Source: an uncultured Sedimentitalea sp. (GTDB taxonomy: Bacteria > Pseudomonadota > Alphaproteobacteria > Rhodobacterales > Rhodobacteraceae). Taken from it: a stretch of 64,000 nucleotides of DNA. Position 1 is the stretch's first letter, and each line of letters begins with the position of its first letter. Location: NCBI GenBank assembly GCA_947504115.1, contig CANNGH010000002.1:62001-126000 (forward strand), read 5' to 3'. Below are positions 47,137 through 57,365 of the stretch, in pieces. The notes under the pieces are model-generated. The model saw nothing but the letters and a program-made list of their open reading frames with translations, was not told the DNA's origin and searched no databases. Made by a program: the position numbers and the translations under genes.

Positions 47137-47589
47137 ATGTCCGGTGAAACCGACCTGATCAAACTCTATTCCGGCCGGATTCTGGCTCTGGCGGCGGACA
47201 TTCCGCATGTCGGCCAACTCGATACACCGGCGGCCCGTGTCAAGCGGCGCTCGCCGCTTTGCGGCTCCACGGTGACGGTGGATCTGAACCTCAAGGACGG
47301 GCGCGTCGCGGAATTCGCCCAGGACGTCAAGGCCTGCGCATTGGGACAGGCCGCCGCCGCGGTGGTTGGTGCGGGCGTCATCGGAACCACCCGCACGCAG
47401 ATCGAAACCGCGCGCGATCAACTGCGCGCGATGCTGAAACAGGACGGCCCCCTGCCTGATGCGCCGTTCGAGGGGTTCGAGGTTCTCATGCCGGCGCGCA
47501 ATTACAAGAACCGCCACGCCTCGATCCTGCTGGCCATCGAAGCGACCGCCGAAGCGATCGAGAAAGCCGAAACCGCAGCCTGCGCCTGA
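47137..47589 (+). CDS. IscU/NifU-N-like iron-sulfur scaffold protein
   Basis: 150 residues of the IscU/NifU N-terminal fold. Cys42 (RRSPLCGSTV) and Cys67 (VKACALGQAAA) match the first two scaffold cysteines, but the third position reads KNRHASILL instead of HC, so the third ligand Cys is missing. This variant is known as a separate alphaproteobacterial subgroup of scaffold-like proteins. GAAAGGAAC precedes the ATG at 47137. Its role in cluster assembly is inferred from the fold. Confidence 0.85.
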   Translation: MSGETDLIKLYSGRILALAADIPHVGQLDTPAARVKRRSPLCGSTVTVDLNLKDGRVAEFAQDVKACALGQAAAAVVGAGVIGTTRTQIETARDQLRAMLKQDGPLPDAPFEGFEVLMPARNYKNRHASILLAIEATAEAIEKAETAACA

Positions 47590-47592
47590 GCA

Positions 47593-47631
47593 CAAAAAAA
47601 ACCGCCGCGCATCCTGTCTGGATGGCGGCGG
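47593..47631 (-). terminator. Strong minus-strand intrinsic terminator
   Basis: A 12-bp stem with one bulge (CCGCCGC-G-CATCC with GGATGGCGGCGG, 5-base loop) ends on the minus strand with eight T residues. It is well formed only in the minus direction, where the 40-residue gene at 47752-47874 is the sole candidate transcript. It may also help stop the NifU-like gene. Confidence 0.85.
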
Positions 47632-47751
47632 CAGTCGGAGCGTCTTTCGTATATTTGCCGAAAAGCATCGGACAGGACAGGCAGTTCCATCTCCGGTTTC
47701 GAGGACGCAAACGCGGCGATCCGGCACGAAGGACGCAGGCAGAGCCCGGTG

Positions 47752-47874
47752 TCAGAGAACGTTCGGCAGATGCAGCGCCACCACAAGCATGATGACCAGC
47801 GACGCCAGTCCGACCGCGTCGGGCAACAGCGTATCGCGCGATTGTTGCAGGGCGGTTCTGATCTGATCCATCAT
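47752..47874 (-). CDS. 40-residue membrane protein, putative SOS-controlled
   Basis: A short frame: MMDQIRTALQQSRDTLLPDA (a polar, amphipathic N-terminal half) followed by one hydrophobic helix VGLASLVIMLVVALHL and the end PNVL. GGAG lies exactly 8 bases before the first ATG, the codon use fits the genome, and a strong terminator follows ~120 bases later. A GAAC-N7-GAAC LexA site and a one-mismatch second site lie 42-83 bases upstream. By size, topology and control it resembles SidA of Caulobacter, an SOS-induced 29-residue inhibitor of cell division; there is no obvious sequence match. I do not know a named family. Confidence 0.7.
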   Translation of the reverse strand: MMDQIRTALQQSRDTLLPDAVGLASLVIMLVVALHLPNVL

Positions 47875-47915
47875 GGCAAGTTCTCCCGACGTGATTAACC
47901 TTTTGTTACCTCTTT

Positions 47916-47957
47916 GTTCTCATTTTCTTCGCTCGCTGTAAAGAACATTTTAAGAAC
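47916..47957. promoter_or_regulatory. LexA (SOS) box and a near-match
   Basis: GAACATTTTAAGAAC at 47943-47957 is a perfect match to the alphaproteobacterial LexA motif GTTCN7GTTC/GAACN7GAAC. GTTCTCATTTTCTTC at 47916-47930 matches with one mismatch. They lie between the minus-strand 40-residue gene (start 47874) and the plus-strand zincin gene (start 48064). The nearer gene is the small membrane protein. On the minus strand TTTACA (47942-47937) could be its -35 box. Confidence 0.65.
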
Positions 47958-48063
47958 ATCTGTGAATTACATGTCAGAATCACCGGAACCATCCGATCAG
48001 TTTGTCTTTGCCGGCCGACGGGACCATAAGGTGCGGCCATCATCGAAGACAGGAGCGGCTTGT

Positions 48064-48447
48064 ATGGCCGATCTCGAAAGGTTCCACACCATCGCCCGCG
48101 ACGCGCTCGACGGATTGCCAGCGGCGTTCCGCGGGGCAGCGCAACAGGTGGCGCTGAACATCGTGGATTGGCCGGACGACGACATGTTGCAGGCGCTCGG
48201 CATCGACGATCCCCTGCATCTCACCGGGCTGTACGAGGGCATCCCGATGACCGAGAAATCGGTTTTCGATCAACCCGGCGCGCCGGATGTGATCTGGCTG
48301 TTCCGCCGCCCGATTCTCGCCGAATGGCGCGCGCGCGGCGACGTCGCCCTGGAAGATCTGATAACCCACGTCCTGATCCATGAACTGGCGCATCACTTCG
48401 GCTGGAGCGATGCGGACATCGCCCATATCGACCGCTGGTGGGAATAG
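48064..48447 (+). CDS. Small zincin-like metallopeptidase
   Basis: 127 residues of the possible zinc metallopeptidase (zincin) family related to DUF1025 proteins. The zinc motif is VLIHELAHHFGWSDADI near the C-terminus; a LTGLYEGIPMTEKSV segment precedes it. AGGAGCGG lies before the ATG at 48064. Family members are soluble with no proven substrate. It is divergent from the 40-residue gene across the LexA boxes, so SOS control cannot be excluded. Confidence 0.82.
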   Translation: MADLERFHTIARDALDGLPAAFRGAAQQVALNIVDWPDDDMLQALGIDDPLHLTGLYEGIPMTEKSVFDQPGAPDVIWLFRRPILAEWRARGDVALEDLITHVLIHELAHHFGWSDADIAHIDRWWE

Positions 48448-48543
48448 CCGCCCGCACATGCCGGCGAATATCCATCGGGCCTTTCCCATTGCGCGGCCAT
48501 GCACTAACAGGGGCCGCAATCAAGCTGCTGGGGACCTGACCGG

Positions 48544-50703
<2,160 letters not shown>

Positions 50704-50779
50704 ATCCGCGCCGCGCCCCTGCCCTTGCAGCCCGGCGCGGCGCGGCCTACATCTGGGTCAGACTATGAGGAGAGCGCCC

Positions 50780-51022
50780 ATGGCCATGCAAGCCCACGAA
50801 ATCGAGGATCTGATCCGCGCCAGTTTTCCCGACGCAAAGGTGACGATCACCGACCTTGCCGGCGATGGAAACCATTTTGCCGCCGAGGTGATCGACGAAA
50901 GCTTCCGCGGCAAGAACCGTGTGCAGCAGCAACGCGCCGTCTATGCCGCGCTCGAGGGCAAGATGGACGGCCCGCAGGGCGAATTGCACGCGCTGGCCCT
51001 GACCACCAAGGCGCCCGACTGA
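50780..51022 (+). CDS. BolA/IbaG-family protein
   Basis: 80 residues with the BolA pattern: EIEDLIRASFPDAKVTITDLAGDGNHFAAEVID, given here as residues ~6-38, then RGKNRVQQQRAVYAAL and a conserved His in GELHALALTTKAP. BolA proteins pair with CGFS monothiol glutaredoxins to bind a shared 2Fe-2S cluster. Such a glutaredoxin gene follows 43 bases later, so the pair very likely acts together in Fe-S trafficking or iron sensing. GAGGAGAG precedes the ATG. Confidence 0.95.
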   Translation: MAMQAHEIEDLIRASFPDAKVTITDLAGDGNHFAAEVIDESFRGKNRVQQQRAVYAALEGKMDGPQGELHALALTTKAPD

Positions 51023-51065
51023 TTCCATTCCGGACACCAGACCGAACAACGCGAGGATATTCCAG

Positions 51066-51428
51066 ATGACAGACGCAAAGACCCGGATCGACGAGACGGT
51101 GAAATCCAACGACGTGGTGCTTTACATGAAAGGCACCAAGGAAATGCCGCAATGCGGGTTTTCCTCGCGCGTGGCGGGTGTGTTGAACTACATGGGCGTC
51201 AATTTTGCCGACATCAACGTGCTGGCGGACGAGGACATCCGCCAAGGCATCAAGGATTATTCCGACTGGCCGACCATTCCGCAGCTTTACGTCAAGGGCG
51301 AATTCGTCGGCGGTTGCGACATCATCACCGAGATGACCCTGTCGGGCGAGTTGGACACGCTGTTCGAAAACAACGGTGTGACCTATGACAAGGACGCCGC
51401 CGACAAGATCCGCGAAGCCAACACCTGA
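51066..51428 (+). CDS. grxD: Monothiol glutaredoxin Grx4 type
   Basis: 120 residues with the CGFS active site at Cys30 (KEMPQCGFSSRV), WPTIPQLYVKGEFVGGCDI and the C-terminal helical end. It binds a 2Fe-2S cluster with glutathione and with BolA, whose gene is immediately upstream. GCGAGG is upstream of the ATG. It is a cluster carrier rather than a general disulfide reductase. Confidence 0.97.
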   Translation: MTDAKTRIDETVKSNDVVLYMKGTKEMPQCGFSSRVAGVLNYMGVNFADINVLADEDIRQGIKDYSDWPTIPQLYVKGEFVGGCDIITEMTLSGELDTLFENNGVTYDKDAADKIREANT

Positions 51429-51475
51429 CGTCATCGCCACGCATGTGGCGCCGATAGATACCGGACTGCGCGCCG

Positions 51476-51809
51476 CTATTCCTGCGGCACGCAGTTGCGA
51501 TATATCGGCGTGATCTCGTCGTTTTCGGCATCGACCCGGTTCAGCATCGCTGTGCCCTGATGCTCCCACCATTCACGAAACGATCCGTCCGACGGCCAGC
51601 CATAACGCGTGCCCGATGCCGAAACGATCTGTTCCAGATGGATCAGCCGACCCTCGGCCATCTGGATCGCAAGGGACGGATCGTCACCGTTTGGCGGATT
51701 GACATAGACCACCGGCACGTCCGCGCCGCGCTCGCAAAGATCGATTGCGGAGATGGTTTCCGCATCCGCGGGGAAGCGCGGCCATGGTCAGAGCCGCGCC
51801 CGCGAGCAT
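51476..51809 (-). pseudogene. MliC-like lysozyme inhibitor, probable frameshift
   Basis: The downstream frame encodes a MliC-like domain: LCERGADVPVVYVNPP, IQMAEGRLIHLEQIVSASGTRYGWPSDG, FREWWEHQGTAML (described in pieces), ending NCVPQE. In its own frame the only start is an internal GTG (51718) with no signal peptide. In another frame an ATG at 51809 begins a signal-peptide-like MLAGAALTMAALP. The two join perfectly (…AALPADAETISAIDLCERG…) if one base is removed from the four-base C run (plus-strand G run at 51770-51773). Either a real frameshift has inactivated the gene or there is a sequence error. It starts 22 bases after zapA. Confidence 0.6.
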
Positions 51810-51830
51810 TCCGAAATTGTCTCTCGCGGC

Positions 51831-52226
51831 TTATCCCTGCCCCTTTTCCTCGACCGAATCCGCCAGCGCCTCGGCCCGTGCGGCCAGTTCGGCCAGCGTA
51901 TCGGTCACGGCGGCGGGCACCACCGGCACCTCGACCCGTTCGGGCGCGGGTGCGGGGGCTGAACGCAGGCGCTCCAGCTCGGCGTCGCGCTGCGCCAGTT
52001 GCGCCTCGACTTCCTTGATGCGGTCCTCGACCGAGGCGGTCTTGTCCGCCAGCAGCAACCCCGCCATCAGCAACATGCGCGATTCGGGCATCCGCCCGAT
52101 CTGCTCGGACAGCACTTGCGCCTCGTCGTCCAGCATCTTGGCGGCGGATTGCAGATAGGGTTCCTCGCCGTCCTGACAGGACACCTCGAAATCGCGCCCG
52201 CCGATCTGAATGATCACTTCCGGCAT
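51831..52226 (-). CDS. zapA: Cell division protein ZapA
   Basis: 131 residues. The N-terminal ZapA globular part (EVIIQIGGRDFEVSCQDGEEPYL, residues ~3-25), AAKMLDDEA, and the core helix MLLMAGLLLADKTASVEDRI are followed by a coiled coil. ZapA tetramers bundle FtsZ filaments at the division site. It is longer than the ~100-residue E. coli protein because of a Pro/Ala-rich C-terminal tail. Its ATG abuts the stop of the coiled-coil gene upstream, so the two are coupled. Confidence 0.92.
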   Translation of the reverse strand: MPEVIIQIGGRDFEVSCQDGEEPYLQSAAKMLDDEAQVLSEQIGRMPESRMLLMAGLLLADKTASVEDRIKEVEAQLAQRDAELERLRSAPAPAPERVEVPVVPAAVTDTLAELAARAEALADSVEEKGQG

Positions 52227-52787
52227 CTAGTGTTCCTCTCCTTCGGGCAGGTTCGGCGCCCCTGCCAGTAACGGTTCCAGCTTGGCCAGCACCGCATTCG
52301 CCTCGGCCAGGTCGGTGGCGCGGGCGGCACGCAGCCCTTCCAGTTCGGCCTCCAGCGCCCTGTTGATCAATTCCGGCTCGCCGACGCCGTTTTCGTTCGC
52401 CCGGCGCAGCGCCTCGTTGCTGTCGCGCAACTGGTCGTTGGCCTGCCGCAGCCGCTGGAGATCCTTGTCCAGACCAGCCATCAACTGGTGCTGGGCGTCC
52501 AGTTCGGCGCGCAGCGCGTCCAGTTCCGCACTGTTGTCCGCGCCCGCCTTCAACGCGGCGATCTCTTCGCCGTGGCGCGTCTTGAGCGCGCGCAACCGTT
52601 CCTCCAGCTGGGCATTGGCCAGCTTTTCCTCTTCCAGCGCCTCCTCCAGCGCCACCTGATCGGGTGTCGGTTCCTGCGTCGCAGGAACGGCAGGCGTTTG
52701 CGCCCGTGCGGCCAGCGTCTCGACCCCGGTCCCGATCCGTTGCATCGCAGCCGTGATCCGGCGCTGCAGGTCGTCGATTTCGCTCAT
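52227..52787 (-). CDS. Coiled-coil protein coupled to ZapA
   Basis: 186 residues, almost entirely heptad-like helix (e.g. ALEEEKLANAQLEERLRAL, LDAQHQLMAGLDKDLQRLRQ), rich in Glu, Leu, Ala and Arg, with no cysteines and no membrane segment. The N-terminus MSEIDDLQRRITAAMQRIG resembles short coiled coils of division proteins. The gene ends one base before the zapA start. It is probably a ZapA-linked division factor, perhaps filling a ZapB-like role; that is inference from position and structure. Confidence 0.8.
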   Translation of the reverse strand: MSEIDDLQRRITAAMQRIGTGVETLAARAQTPAVPATQEPTPDQVALEEALEEEKLANAQLEERLRALKTRHGEEIAALKAGADNSAELDALRAELDAQHQLMAGLDKDLQRLRQANDQLRDSNEALRRANENGVGEPELINRALEAELEGLRAARATDLAEANAVLAKLEPLLAGAPNLPEGEEH

Positions 52788-52968
52788 CCCCGTTACCTTC
52801 CTTTTGCGGTTCGTCCCGGATCTGCGCGGTGCCCGCGCATATGCCGCGAATCGCCGTGCCCCGTGATCGCTCCAGTGTAACCAATGACTGCTTAAAATGC
52901 CTCCCCTTTGCTTTCAACCACTTGGCGCGTGGCCCTCACGCCGGCGATCGACCGCCGCCGCCTTGCGC

Positions 52969-52996
52969 TTGATCTTTGGAGGTTGGCTGTTATTCA
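52969..52996 (+). promoter_or_regulatory. Putative tkt promoter
   Basis: TTGATC (52969-52974) and TATTCA (52991-52996) are separated by 16 bases, 38 bases before the tkt GTG. The rest of the 246-base divergent gap toward the coiled-coil gene shows only a small GCGCGG/CCGCGC hairpin. Confidence 0.3.
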
Positions 52997-53033
52997 GCAG
53001 ACATATGCCGGACAACCCGAAAGGAAGCGACCC

Positions 53034-55052
53034 GTGGATCTGACAGCCCTGCGCAATGCAAACCCCGACCACTGGTCCAAGGCCACCGCCATCCGCGCCC
53101 TGACCCTGGATGCGGTACATGCCGCGAATTCCGGCCATTCCGGCATGCCGATGGGAATGGCCGATGTCGCCACCGTCCTGTTCGAGAAACACCTGAAGTT
53201 CGACGCGGCGGCGCCCGACTGGCCCGACCGCGACCGGTTCATCCTGTCCGCCGGGCATGGCTCGATGCTGCTCTATTCGCTGCTTTACCTCACGGGCAAT
53301 CCCGACATCACCCTGGACGAGATCCGCAACTTTCGCCAGCTGGGCGCAAAGACCGCGGGCCATCCCGAGAACTTTCTGGCCTCGGGGATCGAAACCACCA
53401 CCGGCCCCCTGGGTCAGGGGATCGCCAACGCGGTCGGTTTCGCCATTGCCGAGGAAATCCAGCGCGCCCGCTATGGCCGCAAGATCGTTGATCATTTCAC
53501 CTATGTGATCGCCGGGGACGGGTGCCTGATGGAAGGCGTCAGCCAGGAGGCGATCACCCTCGCCGGTCGCCAGAAGCTGAGCAAGCTGGTCGTGCTTTGG
53601 GACAACAACAACATCACCATCGACGGTCCGGTCGACCTTTCCGACGTCACCGACCAGCCGATGCGCTTTCGTGCCGCCGGATGGGACGTGATCGAGATCG
53701 ACGGCCACGATCCCGATCAGATCGACGATGCGCTGACCCGCGCGCGCAAGGGCGACAAGCCCGTGATGATCGCCTGCAAGACCCACATCGCACTGGGCCA
53801 CGCCGCACAGGACACCGCCAAGGGGCACGGCGCGCTGACCGACGACCAGCAATTGCAGGATGCCAAGCAGGCCTATGGCTGGAACCACGGTCCGTTCGAG
53901 ATTCCCGAGGATGTCAAATCGGCCTGGGAGAAAATAGGCGCGCGCGGTGCCAGTCTGCGCGGCGACTGGAACGACCGCGTTGCCGCTCTGTCCGAACGCA
54001 AGCAGAACGAATTCAATCGCGAACTGGCCGGTGAGGCGCCCAAACGCCTGTCGGCGACGATCCGCGCGCTGAAAAAGCAGATCAGCGAATCCGCCCCCAA
54101 GATCGCGACCCGAGCCAGTTCGGAGCGGGTGCTTGAGGTGATCAACCCGATCATGCCCGAAACCGTCGGCGGCAGCGCCGATCTGACCGGATCGAACAAC
54201 ACCCAGACAGCCGATCTGGGCGTGTTCGATATGGACAACCGCAAGGGGCGCTATATCCATTACGGCATCCGCGAACACGGCATGGCGGCGGCGATGAACG
54301 GCATGGCGCTGCATGGCGGCGTGCGCCCCTATGGTGGCACCTTCATGTGTTTCACCGACTACGCCCGCCCTGCGATGCGGCTGGCCGCGCTGATGAAGGT
54401 GCCGACCGTGTTCGTGATGACCCATGACAGCATCGGCTTGGGCGAGGACGGGCCGACGCACCAGCCCATCGAACACCTGGCGATCTCGCGCGCGACGCCG
54501 AACACCCATGTCTTCCGCCCCGCCGACACCGTGGAAACCGCCGAAGCCTGGGAACTGGCGCTGACCTCGACGAACACGCCCTCGGTCCTGTCGCTGACCC
54601 GTCAGGGATTGCCCACCGTGCGCACGCAGCATAAGACGAAGAACCTGACCGCGCAGGGCGCCTATGTTCTGGCCGATTCCGAGGGCAAGCGTCAGGCGAT
54701 CCTGATCGCCACCGGCTCCGAGGTGGAAATCGCGCTGGCGGCGCGCGATGCGCTGCAGAAGCAGGGCATAGGCACCCGGGTCGTCTCCATGCCCTGCATG
54801 GAATTGTTCGCACAACAAGACGAAAGCTATCGCAAGCGCGTCCTGCCCGCCGGGCCGGTGCGCGTCGGGATCGAGGCGGCCGCGCGTCAGGGCTGGGACC
54901 GCTGGCTTCTGGGCGAGCGCGGGCGCGAGGCCAAGGCCGCCTTCATCGGCATGGACAGCTTCGGCGCCTCGGCCCCGGCGGGCGATCTGTTCGAACATTT
55001 CGGCATCACCGCCGACGCGGTCGTCGAAAAGGTCAAGACGCTTCTGGCGTGA
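53034..55052 (+). CDS. tkt: Transketolase
   Basis: Thiamine-diphosphate enzyme of the pentose phosphate pathway; 672 residues, the usual length. It has [31 protein letters not shown], the ThDP/metal motif [13 protein letters not shown]...[10 protein letters not shown], the pyrimidine-domain [17 protein letters not shown] and [19 protein letters not shown]. The GTG at 53034 has AAAGGAAG 8 bases upstream; the sequence before it is non-conserved. gap lies 1.2 kb downstream in the same direction, fitting a central carbon cluster. Confidence 0.97.
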   Translation: MDLTALRNANPDHWSKATAIRALTLDAVHAANSGHSGMPMGMADVATVLFEKHLKFDAAAPDWPDRDRFILSAGHGSMLLYSLLYLTGNPDITLDEIRNFRQLGAKTAGHPENFLASGIETTTGPLGQGIANAVGFAIAEEIQRARYGRKIVDHFTYVIAGDGCLMEGVSQEAITLAGRQKLSKLVVLWDNNNITIDGPVDLSDVTDQPMRFRAAGWDVIEIDGHDPDQIDDALTRARKGDKPVMIACKTHIALGHAAQDTAKGHGALTDDQQLQDAKQAYGWNHGPFEIPEDVKSAWEKIGARGASLRGDWNDRVAALSERKQNEFNRELAGEAPKRLSATIRALKKQISESAPKIATRASSERVLEVINPIMPETVGGSADLTGSNNTQTADLGVFDMDNRKGRYIHYGIREHGMAAAMNGMALHGGVRPYGGTFMCFTDYARPAMRLAALMKVPTVFVMTHDSIGLGEDGPTHQPIEHLAISRATPNTHVFRPADTVETAEAWELALTSTNTPSVLSLTRQGLPTVRTQHKTKNLTAQGAYVLADSEGKRQAILIATGSEVEIALAARDALQKQGIGTRVVSMPCMELFAQQDESYRKRVLPAGPVRVGIEAAARQGWDRWLLGERGREAKAAFIGMDSFGASAPAGDLFEHFGITADAVVEKVKTLLA

Positions 55053-55057
55053 CGCGC

Positions 55058-55114
55058 GGCGGGGCAAGCCCCGCCCTACGATGGAAACCGGCGTAGGGCG
55101 GGGTTCACCCCGCC
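55058..55114. repeat. Large inverted repeat of the CGTAGGGCGGGG element
   Basis: GGCGGGGCAAGCCCCGCCCTACG (55058-55080, 23 bases) and its near-perfect inverse at 55092-55114 face each other across 11 bases. The right arm is identical to the single copy at 27351-27373. Each arm is itself a small hairpin. It lies between the convergent tkt and DUF808 genes, so it can end both transcripts; it resembles REP/BIME-type elements. Confidence 0.75.
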
Positions 55115-55119
55115 CCTGC

Positions 55120-56085
55120 TCACGGAAATACCGCCACCACCTTCTGCCAGACCGGGGTGATCACGCCCTTGGCCAGCGGGATCAACCCCATCCCCAGCAC
55201 CAGCCCGAACAGGCCGTCCATCGCCGCCGTGCTCAACCATTGCACCGCTCCGCGGAACTGCTCCGACACGGTCCCGGCGACAGCCATCGCCAGATCATGG
55301 ATGCGATGGCCCAGCCAGCCGAATCCCAGTTGCTCCAGCCCGTGCACGATGATCGATCCGCCGACCCAGAGCATCGCCGCCGTGCCGACGATCATCAGCA
55401 GTTTCAGCACGCCGGGCATCGCCTTGACGACCCCCCGCCCGACATGCCTTGTCAGCGAAAATCGCCCCTGTTCGGCCATCAGAAGCCCCACATCGTCGGC
55501 CTTCACGATCAGCGCCACGCTGCCATAGACCACCACCGTGATGCCGATGCCCACCACCGCCAGCGTCGCCGCATCCATCCAGACCGTGCTGTGCGGGATT
55601 TCGGACAGGGCGATGGTCATGATCTCGGCGGATAGGATGAAATCCGTCTTGATCGCCCCCGAGGCCTTCTGTTCCTCCAGATGCGTCGCATCCTGCGGCG
55701 CCTTCTGCGCCTCTTGCGGGTCCGGGGGATGGGGAAACAGAAGATGGGCGATCTTTTCCGCCCCCTCGAAACACAGATACGCGCCGCCCAGCATCAGGAG
55801 CGGCGGTATCGCCCACGGCGCGAAAGACGACAGCAACAGCGCCACCGGCAGCAGATAGAGCAGCTTGTTCTTGAACGACCCCTTGGCGATCCGCCAGATG
55901 ATCGGCAGTTCCCGCGCGGGCGCGAAGCCCTGGATATATTTCGGCGTCACCGCCGCGTCGTCGATCACCGCGCCCGCCGCCTTGGCTCCGGCCTTGGCCG
56001 CCTGCCCCGCCACGTCATCGACCGAGGCCGCTGCCACCTTGGCAATGCCCGCGACATCGTCCAGCAAGGCCAGTAATCCGCTCAT
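55120..56085 (-). CDS. DUF808 membrane protein
   Basis: 321 residues matching DUF808 (YedI-like): SGLLALLDDVAGIAKVAA, VDDVAGQAAKAGAKAAGAVIDDAAVTPKYIQGF (residues ~20-52), PIIWRIAKGSFKNKLLYLLPVALLLS, and IKTDFILSAEIMTIALSEI. About five membrane helices. The function is unknown. The ATG at 56085 opens the conserved N-terminus. Confidence 0.9.
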   Translation of the reverse strand: MSGLLALLDDVAGIAKVAAASVDDVAGQAAKAGAKAAGAVIDDAAVTPKYIQGFAPARELPIIWRIAKGSFKNKLLYLLPVALLLSSFAPWAIPPLLMLGGAYLCFEGAEKIAHLLFPHPPDPQEAQKAPQDATHLEEQKASGAIKTDFILSAEIMTIALSEIPHSTVWMDAATLAVVGIGITVVVYGSVALIVKADDVGLLMAEQGRFSLTRHVGRGVVKAMPGVLKLLMIVGTAAMLWVGGSIIVHGLEQLGFGWLGHRIHDLAMAVAGTVSEQFRGAVQWLSTAAMDGLFGLVLGMGLIPLAKGVITPVWQKVVAVFP

Positions 56086-56292
56086 TCCGCATCCCTTTTT
56101 CGCATCCGTCCCGCAAAACCTAGAGCGCATCGGCGAAAGTGGAAACGGTTTTCGCGCCAACAAGCGAGACGACATTGGCGCAATCGCGCCGGGTTTGCGC
56201 TAACAGGCTCATAATGCGGCGTTTTCTCCCTTTTTATATGTTGCCCGCCCGGCTATATCCGCCAAAGACCCCGAGCAGCGGAGAAAGTGACC

Positions 56293-57297
56293 ATGACCAT
56301 CAATGTCGGAATCAACGGATTTGGCCGCATCGGCCGGTGCACCCTGTCCCATATCGCCCAGAGCGGGCGTGACGATATCCGCGTGGTCAAGGCCAACGCC
56401 ACCGGGCCGCTGGAAACGGCGGCGCATCTGCTGCGTTACGACAGCGTCCACGGCCGCTTTCCGGGCGAGATCAAGGTGGGCGAGCGCAGCCTCGATCTGG
56501 GCCGGGGCGAGATCGAGATGTTCTCGACCTACGATCCGGCCGAGCTTGACTGGTCGGGCTGCGACGTGGTGCTGGAATGCACCGGCCAGTTCAACGATGG
56601 CGACAAGGCCAACGTGCATCTGGAGCGCGGAGCCAAGTCGGTGTTGCTGTCGGCGCCGGGCAAGAACGTGCAGAAGACCATCGTTTTCGGCGTGAATGAC
56701 GACATGCTGGAAAAGGGCGATACGATGGTGTCGAACGGGTCGTGCACCACCAATTGCCTTGCGCCTCTGGCCAAGGTGCTGGATGACGCGATCGGCATCG
56801 AACATGGCATCATGACCACGATCCATGCCTATACCGGCGACCAGCCGACGCTGGACCGGCGGCACAAGGATCTCTACCGCGCCCGCGCCGCCGCGATGGC
56901 GATGATCCCGACCAGCACCGGCGCCGCCAAGGCCCTGGGCGAGGTGCTGCCCAACCTCAAGGGGCGGCTGGACGGGTCGGCCATCCGGGTGCCCACGCCC
57001 AACGTCTCGGCGGTCGATCTGACCTTCCGTGCCGCGCGCGATGTCACGGTGGAGCAGGTCAATTCCGCCGTCGCCGAGGCGGTCAAGGGGCCGATGGGCC
57101 GCGTCATGGCCTATGATCCCGAACCCAAGGTCTCGGTCGATTTCAACCACACCGACGAAAGCAGCATCTTCGCGCCCGATCAGACCCGCGTCGTCGATGG
57201 CCGTCTTGTGCGGGTTCTGGCCTGGTATGACAACGAGTGGGGTTTCTCGGTGCGCATGGCCGACGTAGCCGTGGCAATGGGCCGGATCAACGGCTGA
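56293..57297 (+). CDS. gap: Glyceraldehyde-3-phosphate dehydrogenase
   Basis: 334 residues. NAD(P)-binding GINGFGRIGRCTLSHI, catalytic Cys in SNGSCTTNCLAPL, TTIHAYTGDQPTLD, STGAAKALGEVLP and WYDNEWGFSVRM are all present. At the dinucleotide-specificity turn the usual Asp of NAD-dependent enzymes is replaced by Ala36 (VVKANATGPLE), which suggests that NADP can be used. Many Rhodobacterales carry two gap genes; this looks like the anabolic type. The ATG at 56293 has GGAG 9 bases upstream. Confidence 0.96.
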   Translation: MTINVGINGFGRIGRCTLSHIAQSGRDDIRVVKANATGPLETAAHLLRYDSVHGRFPGEIKVGERSLDLGRGEIEMFSTYDPAELDWSGCDVVLECTGQFNDGDKANVHLERGAKSVLLSAPGKNVQKTIVFGVNDDMLEKGDTMVSNGSCTTNCLAPLAKVLDDAIGIEHGIMTTIHAYTGDQPTLDRRHKDLYRARAAAMAMIPTSTGAAKALGEVLPNLKGRLDGSAIRVPTPNVSAVDLTFRAARDVTVEQVNSAVAEAVKGPMGRVMAYDPEPKVSVDFNHTDESSIFAPDQTRVVDGRLVRVLAWYDNEWGFSVRMADVAVAMGRING

Positions 57298-57365
57298 TTT
57301 CCGACGTTGTTGCCCCTGCCCGGTCCCCGCGTCCGGGCAATGCCGCTTGCCGCGTGGGTGCCCGC

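Noticed and set aside
47644-47672. A further copy of a dispersed repeat near CGTATATTTGCCGAAAAG
   Set aside because: It resembles intergenic repeats of this bacterial group in general look, but has no second copy in the window to support it.
47914-48063. N-terminal extension of the zincin gene
   Set aside because: The extended frame has no ribosome-binding site, runs through the LexA boxes and is not zincin-like; the ATG at 48064 has AGGAG upstream.
52788-53033. 6S RNA gene in the zapA region
   Set aside because: 6S RNA often lies near zapA, but this gap shows no long bulged hairpin; only a short GCGCGG/CCGCGC stem is visible.
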